From positions 1,569,076 through 1,633,075 of the forward strand of contig NZ_CBDAQN010000001.1 of NCBI RefSeq assembly GCF_965199065.1: DNA of 64,000 nucleotides. The letters run 5' to 3'. How positions within the stretch are numbered: position 1 is the stretch's first letter; every line of letters begins with the position of its first letter. Below the pieces are notes generated by a model. That model did not search any database, had not been told where the DNA came from, and was given only the letters and a program-made list of their open reading frames with translations. The position numbers and the translations under genes are program-made. The DNA comes from Acidisoma sp965199065 (GTDB taxonomy: Bacteria; Pseudomonadota; Alphaproteobacteria; Acetobacterales; Acetobacteraceae). This document shows, in pieces, positions 18,986 through 26,844 of this stretch.

Positions 18986-20074
18986 TTACTTCAGCGAGCC
19001 CTGAACCCCGGAGACGAGGTAGTTCATGCCCCAGAGGGCGCCGACCGACATGGCCTGTCCGGCGGGCACCTTGATCGAACCGTCCTGCGCCTTGATCGGC
19101 CCCTCGAAGGGGTCGAACTTGCCGGCGGTCATCTCGGCCTTGAGGCTGTCGATCTTCGCCTGCGCCTCAGGAGAGACGTGGTTGACCGGCATCGTCAACT
19201 CCACCATGCCCTCCTTGAAGCCATAGAGGCTGTCGCCGGCGCTGGTCCAGGTTCCCGCCTTGAGCGCGTTGATCATCGGCACCAGCATCTTGTCCCAGTA
19301 GAAGACGACCGATGTCAGGATGCCCTTCGGCGCATCGGCCGACATGTCGTTCTGATACCCAATCGAGTATTTTCCTGCCTTCTCGGCCTGCACGATGGCG
19401 GCCGGGCTGTCCATGTCGGTCGCGATGACGTCGGCGCCCTGCTCGATCATGGCGTTGGAGAGCTGGCCTTCCTTTACGGGATCGTCCCAGGAGTTGACGA
19501 AGGCGACCTTGGCGACGGTGCCGGGGTTCGCTGCCTCGGCGCCCAGCTCGTAGGCGTTGATGTCCCACACGACGGAAGGGATCGGGAAGCCCTCGATCAT
19601 GCCGATCGTCTTGCTTTTGGTGACGGAGCCAGCGGCGTAGCCGGCCAGATACCAGCCCTGGAAGGTCTTCGGGTATGGGCTCTCGAGGTTCGGGCCCATG
19701 GTCACGCCGCCCATGTTGACGAAGGCGACGTGCGGATGGCTTTTCGCCTCTGCCGCGAAGGCGTCACCGTAACCGTAAGTGCCGCCGATGATGACGTTGT
19801 AGCCACGGTTGAGGAACAATTCGATGGTCTGCTCGACCTTCTCGGTCTGCTCGGGGATGTTCTCGACGTAGGGGATGTGCTCGTGGAAGGTCTTCTGCAT
19901 GATGATGCGGGCGCGGTTCTGTGCTCCGGTCCAGCCGCCGTCGCTGATGGCGCCGAGGTAGATGAAGGCAATCTTCGGCGGCCCGTCGAGCTTGACCTGC
20001 GCCTCCGCCTGCGAGGCGAGACCGAGGCAGCCGAACAGGCCGAAGACGGAGGCGAGCATGGACAGGCGTTTCAC
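18986..20074 (-). CDS. BMP-family ABC transporter substrate-binding protein
   Basis: This 362-residue periplasmic binding protein has a signal peptide (MKRLSMLASVFGLFGCLGLA...QAEA) with a probable cleavage after AEA. The mature start PPKIAFIYLGAISDGGWTG is the conserved BMP/Med-family opening, and NVIIGGTYGYGDAF and VAFVNSWDDPVKEGQ are typical later motifs. I start it at a GTG at 20074 with AGGAG seven bases upstream; a TTG at 20089 would spoil the signal peptide. Family members bind nucleosides, purines or related compounds; the gene for guanine deaminase in the same operon favours a purine. Confidence 0.88.
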   Translation of the reverse strand: MKRLSMLASVFGLFGCLGLASQAEAQVKLDGPPKIAFIYLGAISDGGWTGAQNRARIIMQKTFHEHIPYVENIPEQTEKVEQTIELFLNRGYNVIIGGTYGYGDAFAAEAKSHPHVAFVNMGGVTMGPNLESPYPKTFQGWYLAGYAAGSVTKSKTIGMIEGFPIPSVVWDINAYELGAEAANPGTVAKVAFVNSWDDPVKEGQLSNAMIEQGADVIATDMDSPAAIVQAEKAGKYSIGYQNDMSADAPKGILTSVVFYWDKMLVPMINALKAGTWTSAGDSLYGFKEGMVELTMPVNHVSPEAQAKIDSLKAEMTAGKFDPFEGPIKAQDGSIKVPAGQAMSVGALWGMNYLVSGVQGSLK

Positions 20075-20085
20075 AGCAAAGCTCC

Positions 20086-21075
20086 TCAAGGTGTTGGTAG
20101 TGTATCGGCTTCCTGCCGGTAGGCGTAGGTCGCGTCGAATCGGCTTTGGACATAGTCCCCGGCGAGCACAGGCGGATATTTCGCCGGGCGATCAGAGCTC
20201 ACGCAACTCGGGAGCGCCGTGATCAGCGTGTCGTGGTTCGAGCCGAGGAAGAAGGGGATGGAGTAGCGCGCACGGCCGGAGGTGTTGACCGCCCGATGCA
20301 GCGTCGAGGCAAAGAAATCGTTCGTCCAGCGCGCCATCTGGTCGCCGATGTTGATGACGAAGGTGCCACGGATCGGGGGAGCGTCGATCCAGTCGCCGCG
20401 CTGGTTGCGGACCTGCAAGGCGGGCACGGTTTCCTGCGCTAGGATCGTGAAGCACTCATAGTCGGAATGGGCGCCGATGCCGATCTGCTGCGGATCGATG
20501 ACACCGCTCTGGCTCGGATAGGCGACGATCCGCATGACCGCCGTCGGGCGGTCAGCGAAGGGCACGAAGTAGTCCTCGGGAAGAGCAAGGGCGAGCGCAA
20601 AGGCCGAGAACAGCCGTCGTCCAAGGTCGTGCATCGCACGGTAGTAGTTTTCGATCGTGTTCCGGAAGCCGGGCAGGATGGCCTCGTCCAGCCACTGGTT
20701 GGCGCCATAGTAGCGAGCGACCTGCTCGCGGTCGGGCTCCGTCTCGGGCAACTCATGCGCGATGTCGAAGGCCTCGTGGAGGTCGCCCTTGCCGGTGGGG
20801 TCCGTATTCTCCTCGAGCAGCGGGGTGTAGCCGCTGTTGTTGAGGGAATGGCGGACGTGGATCGCCATCTTGTCGGCGGCGCCCAGGCCGAAAAAGCGGG
20901 GGCACTCGGCGAAGGTGGCGTCGATGAGGTCCTGCGCGATGCCGTGGTTCCGGATGTAGAAAAAGCCGATTTCAGTGCAAGCGAAGCGGAGCTCCGCCGC
21001 CAGTGCGCGTTTCGCGGCCTGATCCATCCCCAGCATTGGCGCGAAGTCGATGATGGGGATTTCGGCAAATGCCAC
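20086..21075 (-). CDS. Isopenicillin-N-synthase-like 2-oxoglutarate/Fe(II) dioxygenase (copy 2)
   Basis: This 329-residue paralogue of the oxygenase at 13122-14075 has the same DIOX_N (IPIIDFAPMLG, EIGFFYIRNHGI) plus 2OG-Fe(II) domain order. Iron ligands are His203 and Asp205 (GAHSDYE) and His260 (STLHRAV); Arg270 and Ser272 (RYSIPFF) are the 2-oxoglutarate pair. It starts with GTG at 21075 behind AGGAAA. It lies between guanine deaminase and the binding protein of the BMP transporter, so it probably acts on an imported or deaminated nucleobase-like compound. The exact substrate is not recognisable. Confidence 0.85.
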   Translation of the reverse strand: MAFAEIPIIDFAPMLGMDQAAKRALAAELRFACTEIGFFYIRNHGIAQDLIDATFAECPRFFGLGAADKMAIHVRHSLNNSGYTPLLEENTDPTGKGDLHEAFDIAHELPETEPDREQVARYYGANQWLDEAILPGFRNTIENYYRAMHDLGRRLFSAFALALALPEDYFVPFADRPTAVMRIVAYPSQSGVIDPQQIGIGAHSDYECFTILAQETVPALQVRNQRGDWIDAPPIRGTFVINIGDQMARWTNDFFASTLHRAVNTSGRARYSIPFFLGSNHDTLITALPSCVSSDRPAKYPPVLAGDYVQSRFDATYAYRQEADTLPTP

Positions 21076-21132
21076 GGCTTGTTTCCTGTTGCTCGGGCGT
21101 TAGGCCTGCCGAACAAAGCAAAGCCCGTGCCA

Positions 21133-22488
21133 CTAGCGCGAGCGCACCAGGCGTCCGGCAACCCACACGCGCGCAATGTCCCCTCGTCCGGCTCCCATGA
21201 CGATCCGTTGCAGGATGGTGTCGCCATTCTCGTCCGGGCCAAAGGCGACGTTGCCGTCCGGCAGGCCGGATTGCAGCAGGATCGTGTCGAAGGCGTAGCC
21301 GGGCCGAAACAGGCCGACGGGCAGATCGAGCGCCTCGCCACCCCCCGCTGTTGCCAGCCGGAAAGCAGTGCGGAAATCGATCCGGGAGTTAGGGACGCCG
21401 CGCCGCTCGGGCGGAAGCGTCGGGTCTGTGCCGCGTTCGAGTAGCCGAGAACTCGCCACCGCCTGCCGCGCTGCCTCGAACAGCGAGGCACTCGCACCAC
21501 CGGCGATGTCGGTGCCGAGCCCGATATGCAGCCCCTCGGCGAGCATGGCGCGCAAGGGGAAGACGGCTCCGGCGAAATAAACGTTCGACAGAGGACAGTG
21601 CGCCACCGCCGCGCCCCGCGCCCGGATGCGCGCCACATCCTCAGGTTCGATGAAGTTGCCGTGGGCGAGCACGCTGCGACGCCCAAGCAGACCGGCCCGG
21701 TCCAAGGCCTCGGCATCGGTGCAGCCGCAGCGGGCCCTCACATGCTCATGCTCCCAGTCGCTCTCGGAGCAATGGGTCTGCACATGAGCGCCGGTCTCGT
21801 GGGCAAGGAGGCCGAAGCCTTCGAGCAGCGCATCCGTGCATGCCGGCACGAAGCGAGGCGTTATCACCGGGCGCACAAGCCCGTTCTCATTCCCCGGCAT
21901 CGTGCGGATGAAGTCGATCAGCGCGCGGGTATCGGCGATCGCGCTCTCGGCCGATGCGTCGCGATAGTAGTCGGGGCACTGCTCGGGATGGTCCATGCCG
22001 ACGCGCCCGACGAGACCGCGCTGCCCGCGCGCCAGGCAAATCTCGGCCAGCCGCTGCGTTGCCGGCAGATGGATGGTCGCAAAGTAGAGCGCTGTCGTCG
22101 TGCCGTGGGCCAGAAGCGTCTCGACCAGCCGAGTGTAGACGCTCTCGGCAAAAGCCACATCCTCGTAGCGGCTCTCAAGCGGGAACGTGTGGGCCTGAAG
22201 CCACTCCTCCAGCGGAAGATCGAGCGCTGTGCCAAGTTGGGGGAACTGCGGGGCATGGACGTGCAGATCGACGAGGCCCGGGAGCAGCACCTGATCGGCA
22301 GCGAGCGTGATGAGGTGTCCGGAGTCGCTAAAACCCCTCAGCTTCGCATCATTTTCCAGGACATAAGGCTCGACGCTGATAATGGTGCCGGCGGCATCGA
22401 CGGTGATCAGCGCTCGCGGCAGCACGTCGACCGCATCAGGCGCATGGATGGCGCGGCCCCAGATCGCCCAAGGTTCCGCCATCTGCAT
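21133..22488 (-). CDS. guaD: Guanine deaminase
   Basis: This amidohydrolase of about 451 residues deaminates guanine to xanthine. The first metal motif is PGLVDLHVHAPQFPQLG (His76, His78), followed by LEEWLQAHTFPLE, which is specific to guanine deaminases. HCSES, SVLAHGNFIEPED, AHCPLSNVYFAG and GTDIAGGAS complete the active site. I place the start at the ATG at 22488 behind GGGAG; an extra twelve in-frame codons precede it. It is the first gene of the operon that continues into an oxygenase and a BMP-type ABC importer. Confidence 0.92.
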   Translation of the reverse strand: MQMAEPWAIWGRAIHAPDAVDVLPRALITVDAAGTIISVEPYVLENDAKLRGFSDSGHLITLAADQVLLPGLVDLHVHAPQFPQLGTALDLPLEEWLQAHTFPLESRYEDVAFAESVYTRLVETLLAHGTTTALYFATIHLPATQRLAEICLARGQRGLVGRVGMDHPEQCPDYYRDASAESAIADTRALIDFIRTMPGNENGLVRPVITPRFVPACTDALLEGFGLLAHETGAHVQTHCSESDWEHEHVRARCGCTDAEALDRAGLLGRRSVLAHGNFIEPEDVARIRARGAAVAHCPLSNVYFAGAVFPLRAMLAEGLHIGLGTDIAGGASASLFEAARQAVASSRLLERGTDPTLPPERRGVPNSRIDFRTAFRLATAGGGEALDLPVGLFRPGYAFDTILLQSGLPDGNVAFGPDENGDTILQRIVMGAGRGDIARVWVAGRLVRSR

Positions 22489-22563
22489 CGTTCTCCCACC
22501 GCCAGGAGAGACGATGGCGGACACCCGGCCAGCGGCGCAAGACCACCGGCCGGGGAAGCGTTC

Positions 22564-23439
22564 TTACGGCAGCGGGTTGCCGCCGGTCACGCCATAGATC
22601 TCGCCGGTGATGAAGCTCGAATCATCAGACGCGAGCAGAACATAGACCGGAGCGGTCTCGACCGGTTGGCCGGGACGCCCCAACGGCAACTGCGAGCCGA
22701 AGTTCGGGATTTTCTCCTGCGGCTGCCCGCCGCTCGGCTGGAGCGGGGTCCAGAACGGACCCGGCGCGACCGCGTTCACCCGGATGCCCTTTTCGGCCAC
22801 CTGCTTCGCCAGCGCCTTCGTGAAAGCGACGATCGCGGCCTTCGTCGGCGCGTAATCGAGCAACGTCGGCGACGGCTGATAGGCCTGGATCGAACTCGTG
22901 TTGATGATGGTCGAGCCCGGCGGCAGCAACGGCACGGCGGCCTTGCACAGCCAGAACATGCTGTAGACGTTGGTCTTGAAGGTCTCGTCGAACTGCGCGG
23001 TCGTCAAATCCTCGATGCTTTCACAGGCCTGCTGATGGCCCGCAACCAGCGCGAGGATATCTAGCCCGCCCAGCGCCTTATGCGCTTCCTGCACCAGCCT
23101 CGTGCAGGCGCTTTCCTCGGTCAGGCTGCCCGGCATGGCGATGGCCCGCTGCCCGGCTTTTTCGATGAGATCGACCACCTCGCGCGCATCCGCCTCTTCC
23201 TCAGGCAGATAACTCAGCACCACATCGGCGCCCTCACGGGCGTAGGCGATCGCGACGGCACGGCCGATGCCCGAATCTGCGCCGGTGATAAGCGCCTTCC
23301 GGCCTTCCAGCCGGCGCGACCCACGGTAGCTCTTTTCACCGTGGTCGGGCTTCGGCGACATCTCGCGTGCGAGGCCCGGGACCGGCTGGGGCTGCTCGCC
23401 GAATGGCGGCTGAGGATATTTCGTGCGTGGATCCTGCAT
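22564..23439 (-). CDS. SDR-family oxidoreductase (YghA-like)
   Basis: This 291-residue short-chain dehydrogenase has a 45-residue polar N-terminal extension (YPQPPFGEQPQPVPG) as in the YghA/glucose-dehydrogenase-like group. The cofactor loop is ITGADSGIGRAVAIAYA, catalytic Ser/Tyr/Lys are in NTSSIQAYQ and YAPTK, and it ends with the usual FITGEIYGVTGGNPLP. The start at 23439 has GGAG. It lies 75 bp upstream of guaD on the same strand and 100 bp downstream of the LOV gene. Substrate is unknown; relatives are often stress-induced. Confidence 0.85.
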   Translation of the reverse strand: MQDPRTKYPQPPFGEQPQPVPGLAREMSPKPDHGEKSYRGSRRLEGRKALITGADSGIGRAVAIAYAREGADVVLSYLPEEEADAREVVDLIEKAGQRAIAMPGSLTEESACTRLVQEAHKALGGLDILALVAGHQQACESIEDLTTAQFDETFKTNVYSMFWLCKAAVPLLPPGSTIINTSSIQAYQPSPTLLDYAPTKAAIVAFTKALAKQVAEKGIRVNAVAPGPFWTPLQPSGGQPQEKIPNFGSQLPLGRPGQPVETAPVYVLLASDDSSFITGEIYGVTGGNPLP

Positions 23440-23538
23440 GGGGATCGCTCCTTCATTATGAGCCCCACAGCTACGCAGTCCACAGAGGCACTCAACCGCA
23501 GCAGGATTGAACTCATCGTGTGGCGGCAGAGCACGCGG

Positions 23539-24126
23539 TCATGCAGGCGTCTTGACGGTCTCCAAAGTGCCGGGCGAAAGATTAGTGGAGATTTCGGCGA
23601 GCCGATGCGCCGCCGTGACGATACGTTCCAGCGACTGCACCCGCTCGGCGACGGTCACCTCCTCAAGAAGCGCATGGAATTCACGTTCCAGTGCCGGCAC
23701 GACATGCGCGCGGCCGAGCGACACATCCACCAGCCAATCCGGAAACCCCTTCGTGATGTCCAGTTGGTTGCCGAAAAAGAACAATAGCGAACCGTCCTCG
23801 GCATGCACCGGCGAGATGAAGAGAAGGTTCCAGAACTCCGAGCCATCACGGCGATAGTTCACGATCCACTCGATGCAGCCCTGCCCGGCGTCCAGGCAGG
23901 CGCGGATGCGACGCGGCGAAGCCGGGTCCGTCTTCGGACCTTGCAGAAACCGGCAGTTCTGCCCGGTGATGTCGAGAGGATCGTAGCCGGTGAGGTCGGC
24001 GAAGGCCTGGTTCACCACGATCATCGGGCAGTCCGCCTGATGCGGATCCGACAGTACCATGGGAGCCGTGCTGTTCAGCATCGCGGTCGTCAGCGCCTCG
24101 CGGATGGCGGTCGGGTCCATCGCCAT
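23539..24126 (-). CDS. Short LOV-domain blue-light photoreceptor
   Basis: This 195-residue protein has a single LOV-type PAS domain (about residues 10-125) and a helical C-terminal tail with no kinase, HTH or other output domain. The photoactive motif GQNCRFLQGPKTD is intact; Cys58 would form the flavin adduct, and NYRRDGSEFWN and FFFGNQLDIT give the flavin-contact Asn and Gln positions. It is the last gene of the superoperon, 5 bp after ccmE. Short LOV proteins in other phototrophs are linked to pigment control, so it may couple blue light to photosystem synthesis through an unknown partner. Confidence 0.9.
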   Translation of the reverse strand: MAMDPTAIREALTTAMLNSTAPMVLSDPHQADCPMIVVNQAFADLTGYDPLDITGQNCRFLQGPKTDPASPRRIRACLDAGQGCIEWIVNYRRDGSEFWNLLFISPVHAEDGSLLFFFGNQLDITKGFPDWLVDVSLGRAHVVPALEREFHALLEEVTVAERVQSLERIVTAAHRLAEISTNLSPGTLETVKTPA

Positions 24127-24131
24127 GATCT

Positions 24132-24644
24132 TCAGCCGCCGGCCAGCTTCATCGCGGTGCCGTTGAACGCCGCCGCCGGCGGCGGCTTCCCGGAATCCGG
24201 ATTCCACATGCCAGCCTTCTTGAGCGCGGCCTCGACCTCGGGCGGCATGTAGCTGGAGCTGTGCTTGGCGAGAACCTCGGAGGCGGCAAACTCGCCGTCG
24301 GCGGTCATCGAGCCCATCGCGACCACGCCCTGCCCCTCCCGGAACAGATCGGGCAGTACGCCAACGTATTCCGCCGGGACGATGTGGCCATGGCCGTCGG
24401 TTACGCCGAAGCGGGCGCCGGGCTGGCCGTCGACGCTCGTGTAGCGAAGCGAGCCTTCCGCCACCATGCCGCCGAGGCGGAAGACCTGACCGGGCTGCGG
24501 ATGCTGGCTGAGCACGGCACCGGGCAACATGAAGAAGACGATGTTGCTGGAGAACGCCGTGAGGGTGAGCGCGGTCGCGCTGCCGAACCCGAACAGGCAA
24601 GCGGCGACGACCCAAAGCCGGCGATGCTTTGCCCGCATCATCAT
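24132..24644 (-). CDS. ccmE: Cytochrome c maturation heme chaperone CcmE
   Basis: This 170-residue protein has a short cytoplasmic N-terminus, one membrane helix (about 10-30) and a periplasmic OB-fold. It carries heme covalently and hands it to apocytochromes c. The heme-binding segment LAKHSSSYMPPEV keeps the essential His128 and Tyr132. Its ATG overlaps the ccmD stop (ATGA). The partner genes ccmC and ccmD are immediately upstream; ccmABFGH are not in the window. Confidence 0.92.
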   Translation of the reverse strand: MMMRAKHRRLWVVAACLFGFGSATALTLTAFSSNIVFFMLPGAVLSQHPQPGQVFRLGGMVAEGSLRYTSVDGQPGARFGVTDGHGHIVPAEYVGVLPDLFREGQGVVAMGSMTADGEFAASEVLAKHSSSYMPPEVEAALKKAGMWNPDSGKPPPAAAFNGTAMKLAGG

Positions 24645-24796
24645 GGCGTGCGGCCCCGGCGGCGCGGGCTTTCCGCTTCGAGTGCCGCGAGCCGCCGCCT
24701 CGCCTGTCCATGGCGGAACCAGGCGTTCACGGAAAGCGCCAGTGCCGCGACGATTGCGACCCCGTAGGAGCCCGCGATGAACGGAAGGTTGGTCAT
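24641..24796 (-). CDS. ccmD: Heme exporter protein CcmD
   Basis: This 51-residue membrane protein has an N-terminal periplasmic residue run, one helix (FIAGSYGVAIVAALALSVNAW) and a basic cytoplasmic tail (RHGQARRRLAALEAESPRRR), the standard CcmD layout. It helps release holo-CcmE from CcmC. It overlaps both neighbours by ATGA, between ccmC and ccmE, which confirms the identity of so short a gene. Confidence 0.88.
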   Translation of the reverse strand: MTNLPFIAGSYGVAIVAALALSVNAWFRHGQARRRLAALEAESPRRRGRTP

Positions 24797-25584
24797 GCGT
24801 TCACTCCATCGGCGCGCTGCACGCGGGCCATGAGCAGAGACCCGATGCGCCGCTCCATCACGGCCGCCCGCAGCCGCGCGAGCACCAGGGCCGCGAAAAG
24901 AAGGGTAAAACCGAGTGCACAGACCAGCAAAGGGTCCAGCATGGACGCCGGCATGGTGGTCTGGCTGAAGATATGGATCGTGTCCGGCTGGTGCAGCGTG
25001 TTCCACCAGTCGACGCTGAACTTGATGATGGGGAGGTTCACCGCCCCAACCAGCGCCAGGATGGCGGCGGCGCGAAAACCGCGCTCCTGATTGTCGAAAG
25101 CCCGGATGAGCGCGATCTGGCCGAGGTAGAGGAAAAACAGCACGAGCACCGAGGTGAGCCGCGCGTCCCAAACCCACCAGGCGCCCCACATGGGCTTGCC
25201 CCAGAGGCTGCCGGTGATGAGGCAGACGGCGGTGAATACAGCACCCACAGGCCCGATCTCCATGGCCGCGAGATCGGCCAGGGGATGCCGCCACACGATG
25301 GACAGCAAGCCGCAGATCGCGAGCGCGCCGTAGCCCATCGAAGCGAGCCAGGCCGCGGGCACATGGACGTACATGATCCGCACAGCGTCGCCCTGCTGCC
25401 AATCGGCCGGAGAAAAGAACATTCCCCAAACCAGCCCCGCAACCGTCACGATGCCGGCACTCGCCACCAGCCAAGGGAGGATGCGGCCAGACAGCCGCAG
25501 GAACTGCCCCGGGTTGGCGAAGCGATGAAGACTGCGGCTAGGCTTCGGCCGCGCGGTCGACAGCGCTGGGTTCAGAGCTTCCAT
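24793..25584 (-). CDS. ccmC: Heme handling protein CcmC
   Basis: This 263-residue integral membrane protein of the heme handling family transfers heme to CcmE. It has six predicted helices and the tryptophan-rich periplasmic motif GKPMWGAWWVWDARLTS, with axial His residues in IMYVHVPAAW and DWWNTLHQPDT. The ATG at 25584 (MEALNPALST) overlaps the end of crtB by 47 nt; no other start codon precedes the conserved RFANPGQFLRLSGR. The overlap ties cytochrome c maturation to carotenoid and bacteriochlorophyll genes. Confidence 0.9.
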   Translation of the reverse strand: MEALNPALSTARPKPSRSLHRFANPGQFLRLSGRILPWLVASAGIVTVAGLVWGMFFSPADWQQGDAVRIMYVHVPAAWLASMGYGALAICGLLSIVWRHPLADLAAMEIGPVGAVFTAVCLITGSLWGKPMWGAWWVWDARLTSVLVLFFLYLGQIALIRAFDNQERGFRAAAILALVGAVNLPIIKFSVDWWNTLHQPDTIHIFSQTTMPASMLDPLLVCALGFTLLFAALVLARLRAAVMERRIGSLLMARVQRADGVNA

Positions 25585-26581
25585 TGACCCGATCCAGTTC
25601 GTTGAGGCGGGCGAACAACTCGACCACCCAGCCAATCCTATCATCCACCTGCTGCCAGGGCGCGACCGCACGCGGCGAAGACGGCCCCGGCCAGACGGCT
25701 CCGACCAGGAAGTCACTCGCGGCGGCAGGCGGCAGCAACACGCCCTCTCTACCGAAGAAACAGCCCGAAAGCAGCGTCAACTTGCGGCTCAGCGGCACGA
25801 CGGCCCGTGTTGAGACCGAATCGTGCCCTGCCTGCGCCACCGCTTCGCCGATGCCGTCATAGAGCAGGCGCGCCGCCCGGATGGCGGGCCGGCAGCGGGC
25901 GGGCAGCCGGGCAATGCCAGGTTCCGCCCGTGCGTAGAGACGCGCGGCCTCCGCCAGCAGCCGGGCCACGATCCGGCCAAGTCCCGGCGTGAAGCGTGGC
26001 TCGGCAAGCCAAGCCTCGGGGTCGATGCCCTCCGCCCGCAGCCAGGAGAGCGGCAGGTAGAGGCGGCCGGCACGTGCGTCCTCCCCCACGTCGCGGGCGA
26101 TGTTGGTCAGCTGCATCGCGCAGCCGAGGTCGCAGGCGGAGGAAAGCATGGCGGGATCACGCGTGCCCATCAGCAGCGCCATCATCACGCCGACGGTGCC
26201 GGCAACCCGCATCGCATAACCGATGAGAGACGGCAGATCGTCGTAGCGCCGCGCCTCGACATCCCAGGCGAAGCCCTCGAGCAGCGCTTCCGGCAGGGCG
26301 CGCGGCAGGGCGAAATCCGCCACGACGGCGGCGAAGGCCCGGTCCACAGCGTCTCCTGTGGTGCCGGCATAAATCGCGTCGAGCCGCGCCCTCAGCGCCG
26401 CGAGCGCTTCGGCCTGATCGTCGCTGAGATCGATGGCGTCGTCGGCCGCGCGGCAGAAGGCGTAAAGCGCGGTCGCCGGCGCGCGCACCCGGGCCGGCAG
26501 GAACAACGAAGCCATCGCGAAGGAGCGCGAGCCGGTCTGCAACGTCGCCGCGCAGGCGCTGAGATCTGCGGCTGCGATCAT
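25538..26581 (-). CDS. crtB: Phytoene synthase
   Basis: This 347-residue trans-isoprenyl diphosphate synthase condenses two GGPP molecules to phytoene. The two Asp-rich motifs are present: CRAADDAIDLSDD near residue 50 and NIARDVGEDARAGRLYLP near 165. The TGSRSFAMASLFLP segment marks the substrate pocket. The ATG at 26581 overlaps the preceding small gene (ATGA). It is separated by about 27 kb from crtI, whereas these two genes are adjacent in most photosynthesis clusters. HpnC/D-type squalene synthesis is less likely in this context. Confidence 0.88.
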   Translation of the reverse strand: MIAAADLSACAATLQTGSRSFAMASLFLPARVRAPATALYAFCRAADDAIDLSDDQAEALAALRARLDAIYAGTTGDAVDRAFAAVVADFALPRALPEALLEGFAWDVEARRYDDLPSLIGYAMRVAGTVGVMMALLMGTRDPAMLSSACDLGCAMQLTNIARDVGEDARAGRLYLPLSWLRAEGIDPEAWLAEPRFTPGLGRIVARLLAEAARLYARAEPGIARLPARCRPAIRAARLLYDGIGEAVAQAGHDSVSTRAVVPLSRKLTLLSGCFFGREGVLLPPAAASDFLVGAVWPGPSSPRAVAPWQQVDDRIGWVVELFARLNELDRVNGSSEPSAVDRAAEA

Positions 26582-26844
26582 GCGAACCACCGGGCGCGGA
26601 GATCGGTGAGATGCGCCACCAACGCCCCCGCGAGGCAGAGGCCGACCCAGGCATCCCCCGCGCCCGACATCCCGCAGCGCAGGGCCGCGAGCAGGAAGGC
26701 ACCCGCGGCGAGGTTGGCGAGCAGGGCCGAGGGCGCGATGCCGCGTCCGGTCGCCCAGCGCAGCAGCAGCAGACCGACAGCCTCGGCCAGCACGAGGATC
26801 AGGATCAGGTCGATGACGCGGCCGTTCATGAAGAGGGCCGTCAT
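26578..26844 (-). CDS. Small conserved membrane protein of the photosynthesis cluster
   Basis: This 88-residue hydrophobic protein has three probable helices (about 10-28, 38-58, 65-82) and no recognisable motif. It overlaps bchO upstream and crtB downstream by ATGA, so it is almost certainly translated with them. I do not recognise a characterised family; position between bchO and crtB hints at a membrane role in pigment synthesis or assembly. Confidence 0.75.
   Translation of the reverse strand: MTALFMNGRVIDLILILVLAEAVGLLLLRWATGRGIAPSALLANLAAGAFLLAALRCGMSGAGDAWVGLCLAGALVAHLTDLRARWFA

Noticed and set aside
16610..20122. A plus-strand open frame of 1170 codons opposite the BMP transporter genes
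   Set aside because: It is antisense to four well-supported genes, rich in Arg, Gly, Ala and His, and has no family motif; long shadow frames are expected at this GC content.
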